Below are positions 42,811 through 52,259 of a DNA stretch of 63,020 nt, one piece after another. Origin of the DNA: Candidatus Latescibacterota bacterium (GTDB lineage Bacteria > Latescibacterota > UBA2968); the NCBI GenBank assembly GCA_022823725.1, contig JAJEHL010000051.1, positions 1 to 63,020 on the forward strand, written 5' to 3'. The position numbers and the translations under genes are program-made. Under the pieces are notes generated by a model. That model was given only the letters and a program-made list of their open reading frames with translations. It did not search any database and had not been told where the DNA came from. Numbering within the stretch: position 1 is the stretch's first letter; each line of letters opens with the position of its first letter.

Positions 42811-44175
42811 TTATTTGCTTTTACCTCCACCTGCCAGTTCAACCATGAGATCTCGTCGATTGTGAATAATAGATGGAGAATGGGTAGCCACAAGAAAATC
42901 AATATCTGCCAACTGTGCTATTTTAGCAATATCCTCGAGAAATTTTCGCTGCCATGTGACATGAAGAGATAGCTCAGGTTCATCGATAAAAATCATGGAT
43001 CCTGGCTTTGCCTTAAACAAAAGCTCGTATGTCAGAACAATCTCATGTTGCTCTCCAGAGGACAATGCCTTTGGTGGTACAATAGACCCATCGTGATCCG
43101 ATTCAAAAATGAATCCCTTATTTTTGTCTACTGCAAACTTCTTATATGAGAAGCGCGAGTTGACGATATCTTTGAACAATTCTACGCGGCGGAGAAGTGG
43201 ATCAAAAACTTGTAGTTTCTTTTTTACGTCATTGAGGTAGGCCCATAAAACCTTTCGTTCATGCTCTTTCAAACTTTCAGAGGAGAGAGGTAATGGGGGT
43301 TTGGCAACAAGAAGACTGGCCTTCATTAATCGATCTCTATATTTTGACTGAGCAGTATATTCTTTTCTGATGTGATTTTCTGTCGCTATTTTCGGCAATT
43401 CTGAGTCCAACAAAAGTCGTTGGGGGAAAGAGCTATCTAAAGATGCGCCAAGCTCACCGGATTTCCTTTGGTAGCTCTCTATTCTGGAGACCATATCCTC
43501 CGAGTATTGCTCTACCGTCATCCGCTGCACAGGGACTTCTCCTTCTTTATATCGAAACGTACGTTCTTCGCGTGCGTCTTCATGCCCTGTGAATAGTCTC
43601 TGAGTTTCAACAACTACAATATTGATTTGTTTTAACAGGCTTTCTATTTGCTCTGGAACCGAGATGATAGATTCACGGATATCAGGGGGTAGAAAATGCT
43701 CGTGATGGAAAGAGAAATCATTGAAAGATAGTAATTCACCCGTTATAACATCGCGCCACTCAGAAAGGCCAACACGTTCTATACCTTCCATATCGTCAAT
43801 CTGGCGTTCTAAGAGACTGGAGGGCAATCTTCCAGGTCTCTTTTGTCCCCTTAGCGACCAAACCGTATGCTCAATCCGTTCTTTCCCAAAACGGTAGATC
43901 AATTCCAGCTTCGCAAAATCCTTTGCTCCTTTTTCCTTAGTAGGAACAACTGTAAGGCTACCTTTAGGCTTGAAACGCACTACAATGCGGTCAAAGGGAG
44001 TATCAAGCAATGAGTGAAACCGTCCTTCAAAAAGGTCAGAGATAAGACGGAGAACCGTTGTCTTACCGACACCATTCGGCCCATGGATGATGGTAATACG
44101 GTCATCCGTCTTCAGGGGTATCCTGTGATCAAAATACCCGAATAAGGATCGAATCTCTATTTCTTTTATTTTCAT
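42811..44175 (-). CDS. ariA: OLD-like AAA ATPase, AriA of a PARIS-like system
   Basis: A 454-residue ABC/SMC-type ATPase: Walker A H-G-P-N-G-V-G-K-T-T (about 31-40), signature-like A-L-S-S-G-E-Q-H, Walker B M-I-F-I-D-E-P-E-L-S-L-H, and the A-T-H-S-P loop. V-V-V-E-T-Q-R-L in the middle is characteristic of AAA_15/AAA_21 ATPases paired with DUF4435. AriA forms the sensing scaffold in PARIS. The start at 44175 is chosen for GGAG 7 bases upstream. TTGACA (minus strand, 44232-44227) lies 50 bp before it but lacks a good -10. Together with ariB it forms a unit bracketed by two copies of the mod 3' end. Confidence 0.75.
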   Translation of the reverse strand: MKIKEIEIRSLFGYFDHRIPLKTDDRITIIHGPNGVGKTTVLRLISDLFEGRFHSLLDTPFDRIVVRFKPKGSLTVVPTKEKGAKDFAKLELIYRFGKERIEHTVWSLRGQKRPGRLPSSLLERQIDDMEGIERVGLSEWRDVITGELLSFNDFSFHHEHFLPPDIRESIISVPEQIESLLKQINIVVVETQRLFTGHEDAREERTFRYKEGEVPVQRMTVEQYSEDMVSRIESYQRKSGELGASLDSSFPQRLLLDSELPKIATENHIRKEYTAQSKYRDRLMKASLLVAKPPLPLSSESLKEHERKVLWAYLNDVKKKLQVFDPLLRRVELFKDIVNSRFSYKKFAVDKNKGFIFESDHDGSIVPPKALSSGEQHEIVLTYELLFKAKPGSMIFIDEPELSLHVTWQRKFLEDIAKIAQLADIDFLVATHSPSIIHNRRDLMVELAGGGKSK

Positions 44176-44292
44176 GTCTATCTCCAAGACTTTAATGATC
44201 AAGAGATTTGGTAAACTTGCAAAAGGTGTCAACAAGAATAGCCTATTTCGCTTGTTTTCGCAACGCATGCACCTTTTTTTCCGCAAAATTTC

Positions 44293-44342
44293 TCACACCC
44301 GAAACACCTTCATCACCTCATCGCCAAGATGATTTATCACCT
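44293..44342 (-). repeat. 3' end of mod (direct repeat copy A)
   Basis: This is the intact end of mod. The outer 30 bases are identical to 41888-41917. Copy B lies beyond ariB, so the pair brackets the ariAB unit. Confidence 0.85.
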
Positions 44343-47109
44343 TCACTGCAATACGGCCGGATTTTGGTTTGTCGAAAGGCCGAGATGTATCGCTTTTGAG
44401 CGTTGCCCAAGCCTCCTGATTGATTTCGGATTTGAGAGTGGTCTTGAGAGATTTGTACGGATCATTTGCACCGAGAAAATAGGCGTGACGGGCAAAGAAA
44501 CTCTCCTCGTTGTAATCGGTATCGACGAACCAGCAAGCAATATCACCGATATCGTCGCTACGGATCTCGCCAGTGTTGGGATGGAACACATCAACACCAT
44601 TGATCTTAACCTTGATTTGATCGTCATCCACATCAAGAATATCAATATCGGGTTCGCCAAAGATTACGAAAAGATTGCCTTTGCCAGTATTCTTCAAGTC
44701 ATCGGCCATGTGGAGATCGGCATTCATCCGCGCTTTGAGTACTGGAATGCGACCGAGCTTGTTAAACTCTGAGGCGTGGGCTTCGTAGTTAAAGGCACAG
44801 GCGATCAGAACATCAAAGTCGGCATCCGCGGCCTCGCGTGCGGCTTGCACGAGATCGGGACGTGCAACCGTGCCAAATTCCGGACCAACAAAAATGCCAG
44901 CGCGCTTTTGTGCTCCGGAATCCTCATCCCCCTCAAAGTAAGCTCCTTCAGCACAAACGAGATCACCGGGCCAGGGTCTGATCCCAGAGAACGAAATCCG
45001 ATCCTCTTTCTGCGCCTGCTGAACGCCAGAGGTCTTGAGGTGTTCCAAAATCATGGCAGCAAAGTCCTGATTGGAACTGCTATCGAACTTTTCCCCATAT
45101 CCGAGCTTGCTTTCGGCGACATTGTCGATGAGTTCATCGTTCTCATCAACAGCCAGCAAGCGATGTGGTGATAGGCTATCTACCGTAAACGGCCCCGCAA
45201 CGCGCACTTTATTTCGATCTTCGTAAGGCTTGTCGTAGAGATATTCATAGTCAGCCTTCGCCGCGATAGATGTGTCAATCTCCTTTTGCCGCGCGATCCG
45301 TTGCTCCCACCAGTCAGCGTGTAGCTTCTTGACCTTATCGGTCCAATCCTCGTCGGCCTCGCGCGGAATCTCCCACTCATCCCAGGCTGTGCCAAGCACG
45401 CTGTTCAATTTTTCACGCAACGGTTCCAACTTCTCTTGAAAGTTTTCCCAGATCACATCAATCTCAGCATTGTTAGCAATAGCCCTGAGCGTAATGTGCG
45501 GCACGCGCTCGTACACAAATCCTTGGCGAATGTCGCCATAGGTAGGCACTTCCGAGGGTGCCTTGCGCTCAATATCCGCTTCTTTCTTCTGACCCTGACG
45601 ACTGTCGGAGAGCAGATAGTAGGGATAGCGCGCCCCCATGATACGAGCACGAGCCAGTGCGAGAGCAACTCGGGAAGTGTCGGTGGTAATCCAGCGACGG
45701 CCCCATTGCTCGGCGACGTACGCAGTCGTACCGGAGCCGCACGTGGGATCAAGAACAAGGTCGCCGGGGTCGGTAGCCATAAGAATGCAGCGCTTAATCA
45801 CCTCAATAGATGTTTCTATTATATATGTTTTGTTCCTTGCGCCGATTGTATCAGACCAAGTAGAGGTCAGTTTTGCGTAATTTGCTCCTTCTTCATAAAC
45901 CACTTTTCGCAAATACTTACCTTCAACTTCGATATGATTTGCACGAATTAATCGTTGCATATTGGATAAGGAAGTCGGATAACATTGCCCAACTGGAGGT
46001 AGCCAATTTGAGCCTCTAAACTGAATCGGGAAAACGGCTTTAGCATCATAAGATGCAGGCCAAAGAGAGACCAACCTAAAGCGTCTCCCTTTATCTGGAA
46101 TAGCGAAACCGGAGTCAATTTCTCTTTTTGAAATCTTGTGTCGGTCCAACATCTCACCTTCATAATTGTTCCAGTGAAAATCACCGCTGTAGTCTTTGTA
46201 TTCAAAAAGTTGACGATACTTGACCAAGGAAGCATCTCTCGCATGCCAAATGATAAAGTCATACATTTCTTCAATATACTTAGCTCCAAGCGGCATCGTT
46301 TTCTTTCTAAACCTAATTGTTGATATATGATTCTTTTCCCCAAATACTTCATCCATCAGCATCCGCACCCGATGCACATTCTCATCTCCAATCTGCACGA
46401 AAATCGAACCGCTCTCCGTTAGCAAATCCCGCGCTACCGTCAGCCGATCCCGCAGATACGTCAGATACGAATGAATCCCATCCCGCCATGTATCCCGAAA
46501 CGCCTTCACTTGCTCAGGCTCGCGAGTGATGTGATCGGCCTTTCCGTCCCGCACGTTACGACTGGTGGTTGACCACTGGAAATTGGAATTGAACCTAATC
46601 CCATAAGGCGGATCAATGTAGATACACTGCACCTTGCCGCGCAGTCCTTCGCGCTCGGCAAGCGATGCCATCACCTGCAAGCTATCGCCGAGGACCATGC
46701 GGTTCGACCAATTGGCGTCGTGCTGATAGAACTCAGTCTTAGCGTCCTCAGAGGGCAGACCATTGAAATCGGCGAAAAGATCAGTCTGGAAGCCTGACTC
46801 ACTCGCAGCGTCTTCCTCGCTCTGGCTTATCAAATCATCGATCAGCACTTTGGGGTGAACCTTCTCTTGAATGTACAGAGGCGGCGCCTGTACCACCAAA
46901 TCTGACCAATCTTGCTCATCCTTGCCACGCCAGACGAGTTGCGGGTCAAGGTCTCGGTTGCGGCGTTTGTACGCAACCTGGATGGGACTTCGCTCATCGT
47001 CCGCCATCACTGCTTGATACTCGGCTGTGGGAATATTTTTGCGCGATGCGTCCTTGTGTCTAATAGTGTCGATAGTTTTGGGGGATCTGGCGCGCGTCCT
47101 TCGAGCCAT
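44293..47109 (-). CDS. mod: Type III restriction-modification DNA methyltransferase Mod
   Basis: A 938-residue N6-adenine/N4-cytosine methyltransferase. Motif IV is C-I-Y-I-D-P-P-Y-G (about 159-167), and the AdoMet motif I follows later in V-L-D-P-T-C-G-S-G-T-T-A-Y (about 455-467): the order D-P-P-Y before F-x-G-x-G-like makes it beta class, as in type III Mod. It is longer than typical Mod (about 650), with about 350 extra C-terminal residues containing the target-recognition and unknown regions. GGAGG lies 11 bases before the ATG. Its partner Res is upstream, with a small membrane-peptide gene between. The last 16 codons recur at 41888-41937. Confidence 0.88.
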   Translation of the reverse strand: MARRTRARSPKTIDTIRHKDASRKNIPTAEYQAVMADDERSPIQVAYKRRNRDLDPQLVWRGKDEQDWSDLVVQAPPLYIQEKVHPKVLIDDLISQSEEDAASESGFQTDLFADFNGLPSEDAKTEFYQHDANWSNRMVLGDSLQVMASLAEREGLRGKVQCIYIDPPYGIRFNSNFQWSTTSRNVRDGKADHITREPEQVKAFRDTWRDGIHSYLTYLRDRLTVARDLLTESGSIFVQIGDENVHRVRMLMDEVFGEKNHISTIRFRKKTMPLGAKYIEEMYDFIIWHARDASLVKYRQLFEYKDYSGDFHWNNYEGEMLDRHKISKREIDSGFAIPDKGRRFRLVSLWPASYDAKAVFPIQFRGSNWLPPVGQCYPTSLSNMQRLIRANHIEVEGKYLRKVVYEEGANYAKLTSTWSDTIGARNKTYIIETSIEVIKRCILMATDPGDLVLDPTCGSGTTAYVAEQWGRRWITTDTSRVALALARARIMGARYPYYLLSDSRQGQKKEADIERKAPSEVPTYGDIRQGFVYERVPHITLRAIANNAEIDVIWENFQEKLEPLREKLNSVLGTAWDEWEIPREADEDWTDKVKKLHADWWEQRIARQKEIDTSIAAKADYEYLYDKPYEDRNKVRVAGPFTVDSLSPHRLLAVDENDELIDNVAESKLGYGEKFDSSSNQDFAAMILEHLKTSGVQQAQKEDRISFSGIRPWPGDLVCAEGAYFEGDEDSGAQKRAGIFVGPEFGTVARPDLVQAAREAADADFDVLIACAFNYEAHASEFNKLGRIPVLKARMNADLHMADDLKNTGKGNLFVIFGEPDIDILDVDDDQIKVKINGVDVFHPNTGEIRSDDIGDIACWFVDTDYNEESFFARHAYFLGANDPYKSLKTTLKSEINQEAWATLKSDTSRPFDKPKSGRIAVKVINHLGDEVMKVFRV

Positions 47110-47242
47110 TTAACTCAAGCCTCCGAAAAAAAGCCCCAGGGGATCGGTCTCACTCATGATTACCCTCGCTGTGCGAGAGGAGCAAGACGTACTGCCAAGG
47201 GGCGAATGTGAATCAAAAATTGGGCTTTTCAGCACCTGTGGT

Positions 47243-47359
47243 CTATCCCTCAGATTTATCGTTCAACCGTTTTCTCGTGTCCATAATAGACCAGGTCGCC
47301 ACACCAATACCCATTATTGCAACCAAAATTGAGACTATGATAAGGATAGTTTCAAACAT
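47243..47359 (-). CDS. 38-residue single-pass membrane peptide within the R-M operon
   Basis: ATG at 47359 follows AGGAGG with 6 bases between them (minus strand), the best ribosome site of the island. The peptide is hydrophobic from residue 3 to about 26 (E-T-I-L-I-I-V-S-I-L-V-A-I-M-G-I-G-V-A), then W-S-I-M-D-T-R-K-R-L-N-D-K-S-E-G, giving one membrane helix and a charged tail. It lies 62 bp after res and 133 bp before mod. The size and topology fit a membrane toxin, an effector or a membrane tether, but no family is recognised. Initiation further upstream would bury the ribosome site. Confidence 0.65.
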   Translation of the reverse strand: MFETILIIVSILVAIMGIGVATWSIMDTRKRLNDKSEG

Positions 47360-47421
47360 TTTATTCCTCCTCAACCAGTATTGGCAAGGTGTTATTAGAA
47401 TAGAGTATAAGGCTCCATTTG

Positions 47422-50400
47422 TCAACTCATGTCCATTTCGATCATCTCGTCAAATACCGCCTCCATTTTAGCCTCAAATTCCGACTCTATCTCATACACA
47501 TCTGTGAACTCGGCAAAAGCCCAGCGACCATAGCGACCGTGATTATTTACACCGGGCACCCAGTAGGTATCCATAGTCGCCTTCTTCTCCTTCGCGTCCT
47601 CTCTGCGATAGCCCTTGATCTCGACGATAAGATGCAAGAGATCGTCTTCGCCACGACCATCATCAATCAAAACGATAAAGTCCGGGATGTAAGTCCGCAT
47701 TTCAGATCCGTAGCGGTAAGGTACCTCCAACCCGAGATTGTGGTTCTTGACATACGCTTTGACGCGAGGATGGGCTTCAGCCACCCGGCAAAATTCTGCT
47801 TCCCAATCGCTATCGAGAACAACCCAATTGATGTGGCAACGCCGGGCGTCGGTCTCCCAGCGGCTGGTCTTAGACGTGGTGAAGTTGACATGTGCGGTAG
47901 AACCGACGGGATTGTATGGATCGAGCACAGCCTTGACAGGACGATTATCGATTTCTGCCCGCGTGATAGCAGCCGTGATACGCTCACAAGCTATATCGGC
48001 CAGTGCCTGATACATGAGTTGCGCGGGATACGTGCCACCTTTGCAGATAAGACAGCTATCGAGCCATTGTTTGGTGATGCGCTTGAGCTGTCCAAAGAGA
48101 TGTAACTTCGGCTCCTCATCCGGGTCGCGCCACTTCGTATAGAGTAGCCGACGAGTGAGGTAAAAAAGAAGTGTCGAAGTTCGAAGGTCGCCTGTGTGAA
48201 TCAAATTGAGATCAACTCCCTCGCCAATAATCCCCTGATTCGTCGTATGCGACGGGCCAACCATATCCGGCGTAAGTTCCCACACCGAGTCATCGTTGAA
48301 CGCGGCAGTGAGCCTCTCTTCGGGCAATTCCACCCGGTACCCGGCTACCCGTGGAAAACGTATTTCGAGTTCATCCCTTTCGGGGCGCACAGCTCTCACC
48401 TGAACAGTTTCCCGTGGCGGTCGAGGTGACACTGTAACAGGCTTCGCCGTAAAATCAAAGGGTATTCCCAACACATCTGCGTACTCAACATCGAACAGGC
48501 CCTCTTCGTTGAGATCATAGGATTGCCGCCGCAGCGCGCGACCAACCACCTGCTCGCACAGCAACTGCGTTCCAAAAGCACGAACGCCGAGCACATGGCT
48601 GACTGTATTCGCATCCCATCCTTCGGTGAGCATCGATACCGACACCACGCAACGAATCGGCGCTCCCAACCGACCGGGTTTGCCAACGGTATTCATAACC
48701 TCGCGGAGAAGCTCCTGATCGGTAATCTTCTCCGCCTGTTGACGGTCGCCCGTGCGCTCAATTATTTCTCGACGAAAACGCTCGATCTCGTCAGCGGCTA
48801 TCTTGCGAAAGTTAGTATCCAGCGCATCGCCAGATTCCAGTTGTCGGCTATCGATCAACAAGGTGCGAGGCCGGGGGTACGGGTTGCCGTACTCGTCAAA
48901 GTTGCGAAACAGCTCAAGACGCCCGTTTTCAAGCGTTGTAGTGCCATCTTCGTTTTCCCGTTCAAAGCCGGAAATATAGTCGTAAACCAGCTTGGAAGTC
49001 GAAGTATTGTTACAAACCACAATAAAGCACGGCGGCACATCGATACCAGCCTCCTCCATAAGCGCGAAGGTCTTTTCGTAGTGCCCGTACAAAGCCTCCA
49101 GTGCTGTTTGCAACTCCACGGGCAAGTTCAAAGGATCGAGATTTCCGGACCTACCCCGTCCTCTCCTGGGCATGCGGGTGCGGATGTGTTCCCAGAGATT
49201 GCGGAACTTCGGCATATCGCCACCGGGGATATTGTCTGCCACCGGTACCCGGGGTAGTTTGACTATACCGCATTCGATGGCGTCCATCAACGAAAAATCG
49301 CACATCGTCCAGGGGAATAATGTTCCTTCGCGATAACCCGAACCTCGCAAAAAGAAAGGCGTCGCAGAGAGATCCATCACCCGGTTAATACCGAGCTTTT
49401 TACCCACTGTTTCAATCCCGGAAATCCACAACCGCGCGGCTTCCGTATTCTTTTGGGCTTCCTGCCTATCATCGCCTGTCAGCTTGCCTTCTTCCGTCTC
49501 GCCCGGCTTCTCGCGATAGCAGTGGTGCGCTTCATCATTGAGAACCATGATATTCTTCATGCCCATGAGTTCGGGCATCACCCGTTGCAGCATTTGCCCC
49601 TCGGACTCCAGGGTCGTGAGATCATCCCCTCGTCCCTGAAGCAAAGAACGCCCACCTCTGGATAATTCCATGCGCTCGCGCAACTTAAAGGCGTGGTAGT
49701 TGGTAATGACAATTTTTGCCTTTTCCAGATCGGGGAGCATGTCGCTCGGCACCAACTCGCGACTCTGATAATAGCTATCCGGGTCATTCGGCTGCAACAC
49801 GCGCAAGCGGTCTTTAATGGTAATACCGGGCGTAACCACCAGAAAGCCGCGCGTGAATCTGGAACTCTGAGGTCGGCGAACCGCATTGATGGTCTGCCAG
49901 GCGATCAACATCGCCATAACAGTGGTCTTTCCTGCGCCTGTCGCCAACTTGAGCGCCAATCGCGACAATTCTGGATTGGCGTCTTTATTGGCATTTTCCA
50001 GATGGTCGAGGAAGTCCCTACCCACCTGCCCGATGTTCGGCGCAACCTCGGTAAGCCATATTGCGGTTTCTACGGCTTCCACCTGGCAAAAAAAGGGGCG
50101 AATACCACTAAATTGGTGATGCCGCCAATGCCGAAGCAAGCGGGCAGTCTCCGGGGTCACACGCCATTGGTTCTGATCCGGTATCTCGCGCCACCGATCA
50201 ACCTGTCTGCGAACACCGTCGATAGTCTGCATCAAATCGTATTGCTGATCGTCGGTCCCATACTCTCTTGCGGTCCTGTCGAACGCAAAAGAGGCTTGAT
50301 TCAAGGATGATCCCCTTTGCTTTTTCGACGTCGGCACCGCCGTGATGAATGAGACCTGTCTCCGGCTTTCGACGATTTTCTGGGTTGGCTGCCCAGTCTC

Positions 50401-50475
50401 ATCCAGTTCCCAATGTAGTTCTGGCCGATCATAGGGAGAATTGAGAATAGGCTTTTCGAAAAATGGATTATTCAA
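47422..50475 (-). CDS. res: Type III restriction enzyme Res (helicase-nuclease)
   Basis: A 1017-residue protein. It has a superfamily 2 helicase with Walker A L-A-T-G-A-G-K-T-T (about 176-184), D-E-A-H in V-L-N-D-E-A-H-H-C-Y (about 310-319), S-A-T-P-F-F-L-R, and a late Q-V-V-G-R-A-L-R-R. The C-terminal nuclease is of PD-(D/E)XK type: Y-I-P-D-F-I-V-L-I-D-D, then L-I-V-E-I-K-G-Y-R (about 950-980). It cleaves DNA after ATP-driven translocation or diffusion once Mod has recognised unmethylated head-to-head sites. It starts 47 bp after the AlbA_2 gene and precedes the membrane peptide and mod. Confidence 0.9.
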   Translation of the reverse strand: MNNPFFEKPILNSPYDRPELHWELDETGQPTQKIVESRRQVSFITAVPTSKKQRGSSLNQASFAFDRTAREYGTDDQQYDLMQTIDGVRRQVDRWREIPDQNQWRVTPETARLLRHWRHHQFSGIRPFFCQVEAVETAIWLTEVAPNIGQVGRDFLDHLENANKDANPELSRLALKLATGAGKTTVMAMLIAWQTINAVRRPQSSRFTRGFLVVTPGITIKDRLRVLQPNDPDSYYQSRELVPSDMLPDLEKAKIVITNYHAFKLRERMELSRGGRSLLQGRGDDLTTLESEGQMLQRVMPELMGMKNIMVLNDEAHHCYREKPGETEEGKLTGDDRQEAQKNTEAARLWISGIETVGKKLGINRVMDLSATPFFLRGSGYREGTLFPWTMCDFSLMDAIECGIVKLPRVPVADNIPGGDMPKFRNLWEHIRTRMPRRGRGRSGNLDPLNLPVELQTALEALYGHYEKTFALMEEAGIDVPPCFIVVCNNTSTSKLVYDYISGFERENEDGTTTLENGRLELFRNFDEYGNPYPRPRTLLIDSRQLESGDALDTNFRKIAADEIERFRREIIERTGDRQQAEKITDQELLREVMNTVGKPGRLGAPIRCVVSVSMLTEGWDANTVSHVLGVRAFGTQLLCEQVVGRALRRQSYDLNEEGLFDVEYADVLGIPFDFTAKPVTVSPRPPRETVQVRAVRPERDELEIRFPRVAGYRVELPEERLTAAFNDDSVWELTPDMVGPSHTTNQGIIGEGVDLNLIHTGDLRTSTLLFYLTRRLLYTKWRDPDEEPKLHLFGQLKRITKQWLDSCLICKGGTYPAQLMYQALADIACERITAAITRAEIDNRPVKAVLDPYNPVGSTAHVNFTTSKTSRWETDARRCHINWVVLDSDWEAEFCRVAEAHPRVKAYVKNHNLGLEVPYRYGSEMRTYIPDFIVLIDDGRGEDDLLHLIVEIKGYRREDAKEKKATMDTYWVPGVNNHGRYGRWAFAEFTDVYEIESEFEAKMEAVFDEMIEMDMS

Positions 50476-50522
50476 AACAATGTACCTCGCACAAAATACG
50501 CATCACATACATAGCTTCATCT

Positions 50523-52259
50523 CTATTCATCTGTCCTCTGTCTTTCGTACAAAGGTTCGTATTCCAACAGCACCGATTTTCCGATCATCTCAACAAACCG
50601 CACGATCCACTCAGAACCGTTCACATCCGTGAGCCGCAAATCCTGATTCAATTTGAAGTAAACGGGTTGCGGCTTGCCTTCGTCAATAGCGATATTTGTC
50701 GCGTAAAGATACATACGGTCCTGATCATCGAGGACCGGATTCAGCCGCCCGGTCAAATCGGGCAAATGACCTGTTCCTTCCGTGAAAATCTCTGATCCCC
50801 CTATCGGCTGTGTCTCAAGTTGCACATGGAGGGATTCTGGCGGCTGCCAATCCTGCACGGCATGTGCTCTGTACCCCGGTGCCGCGCAGAAAACCGTGAT
50901 GGGGAGTTCCGAGTGAAACCCGAAACCGACCCGCCCAAACGTATCGGTCTCCCCCGCCATCCATGTTTTGTTGGGATACAGCGCAACAACCTTTGCACCT
51001 GCGAGTGGCCGCCCCGCGGCAGATACCGACACTTCACCTTCGATACCCGTTACCGGCGGACGAGCAGAGGGTATTGTCAGCCGCAGTTCTGCGCCATCAA
51101 GCAGTTCGTAATTCGGATCACGACCTGTCAGATCTCGCGTCTGCTCATAGATAATCGGAACACCTTCGCCGCGTTGCTCCAGAAAGTACTGCCGGTCACC
51201 AGCACCGACGATATCCCCTACTGCAAGCATACGGAAGACGGACGCGAGCGTTTCGTTGCGGGTGGCTTGTCGATTTCGCATGGCTTCGATAGGCAGCGTG
51301 TTGGGCAAGGCACCCGGCGAGTATAACTCAAGTCGATCATCGAAAATAAAGAGCCGTATCTTCGCATTCTCTATTGAGTAGTCGCGGTGAATCACGGCGT
51401 TGACGATGGCCTCGAACACTGCCCGCGGACTGAATTGCGGGACCTCCACCCGTCCAGGGTCTTTGCGCGCCGCCACCCGCGTGTTGAGCCTGGCGAAATT
51501 GATGGCGTCGCGGACCTGCTGGTCCAATGGACCAGTGATTGACACCGCATCGTGCTGGCTCGCACGACCGAGCACAGTGCCGCGATAGCGAACGGCTTCG
51601 ATCACCGCACCGCTTATGTGCTCATCTGGGCGTGCCGTGCAAAACAGCACCCCGGCGACTGTTGCACGCATCACGCCATTGTCATCCTCCCGCACCAATC
51701 CACGCTTTGCGAGTTGGGTGTCAATAGGCTCAGTGGCGCGCGAGCTCAAGAAACGATCCACAAGCGTCTCATCAAGCGTATTGGGTCCAGTTCCAGCGAC
51801 AATGCCCTCATCAGGCCCCAACAGCCCGGAACGTCCCCGTTGTTGAAACAAGCGCTGCAATGCGGGCGGCGACAATTCGCGCCTGGCACTGCCCTGACGA
51901 GAAAGATAACCCCCAGGACTTTTGTGTACCAGCGCACTCTGCTCAACTTCGACGACCAACGCGAACGAACCATCCGGCAAAGCCAGCCGTTGGGTGACAA
52001 ACGCCAGCGAGGGACGGATGCTGTCTGAGCAAATTTCGGTGACAAAGGCTTCCAACGCGTCCATCTGCTGCCGATTCATCGCTCGCACCTCACCGGCGTC
52101 CGACACACTGAAGATCAATGTGCCACCAATGGTATTGCCAAAAGCGGCCAACTCGTCGGCGATGGAGTCCCGATGAGGCGCACTGACGCGGTTGCCGGTA
52201 AATACGGCTTCTTTGAACTCAACGCGGCTATCACTGCACCCAACAGACATCCCCCTCAC
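50523..52259 (-). CDS. AlbA_2/Schlafen-like ATP-binding protein with HATPase_c_4 and Ig-like tail
   Basis: A 578-residue protein. Residues about 10-125 are an AlbA_2 (Schlafen-like) domain (V-E-F-K-E-A, then A-F-G-N-T-I-G-G-T-L-I-F-S-V). Residues about 255-400 hold HATPase_c_4 (F-E-A-I-V-N-A-V-I-H-R-D-Y, then D-D-R-L-E-L-Y-S-P-G-A-L-P). About 410-480 looks like a carboxypeptidase-regulatory/Ig-like fold (A-G-R-P-L-A-G-A-K-V-V-A-L-Y). AlbA_2-HATPase proteins are often called transcriptional regulators, and some act in defence. The GTG start at 52259 overlaps the isomerase stop (GTGA); ATG 52250 is the alternative. It opens the defence island. Confidence 0.78.
   Translation of the reverse strand: MRGMSVGCSDSRVEFKEAVFTGNRVSAPHRDSIADELAAFGNTIGGTLIFSVSDAGEVRAMNRQQMDALEAFVTEICSDSIRPSLAFVTQRLALPDGSFALVVEVEQSALVHKSPGGYLSRQGSARRELSPPALQRLFQQRGRSGLLGPDEGIVAGTGPNTLDETLVDRFLSSRATEPIDTQLAKRGLVREDDNGVMRATVAGVLFCTARPDEHISGAVIEAVRYRGTVLGRASQHDAVSITGPLDQQVRDAINFARLNTRVAARKDPGRVEVPQFSPRAVFEAIVNAVIHRDYSIENAKIRLFIFDDRLELYSPGALPNTLPIEAMRNRQATRNETLASVFRMLAVGDIVGAGDRQYFLEQRGEGVPIIYEQTRDLTGRDPNYELLDGAELRLTIPSARPPVTGIEGEVSVSAAGRPLAGAKVVALYPNKTWMAGETDTFGRVGFGFHSELPITVFCAAPGYRAHAVQDWQPPESLHVQLETQPIGGSEIFTEGTGHLPDLTGRLNPVLDDQDRMYLYATNIAIDEGKPQPVYFKLNQDLRLTDVNGSEWIVRFVEMIGKSVLLEYEPLYERQRTDE

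Noticed and set aside
37384-44175. Gabija-like pair (OLD nuclease plus UvrD helicase)
   Set aside because: In Gabija the ATPase and TOPRIM are one protein next to the helicase. Here ATPase and DUF4435 are separate genes, and the UvrD protein is three genes away with a RelE-like domain.
44227-44232. Promoter for ariAB at the minus-strand TTGACA
   Set aside because: The -35 is perfect, but no acceptable -10 lies 16-18 bases downstream, so it is not called.
37384-52259. BREX or DISARM assignment for the island
   Set aside because: No PglZ, BrxC or BrxL genes and no DrmA/B/C proteins are visible; helicase and methyltransferase are of type III restriction kind.
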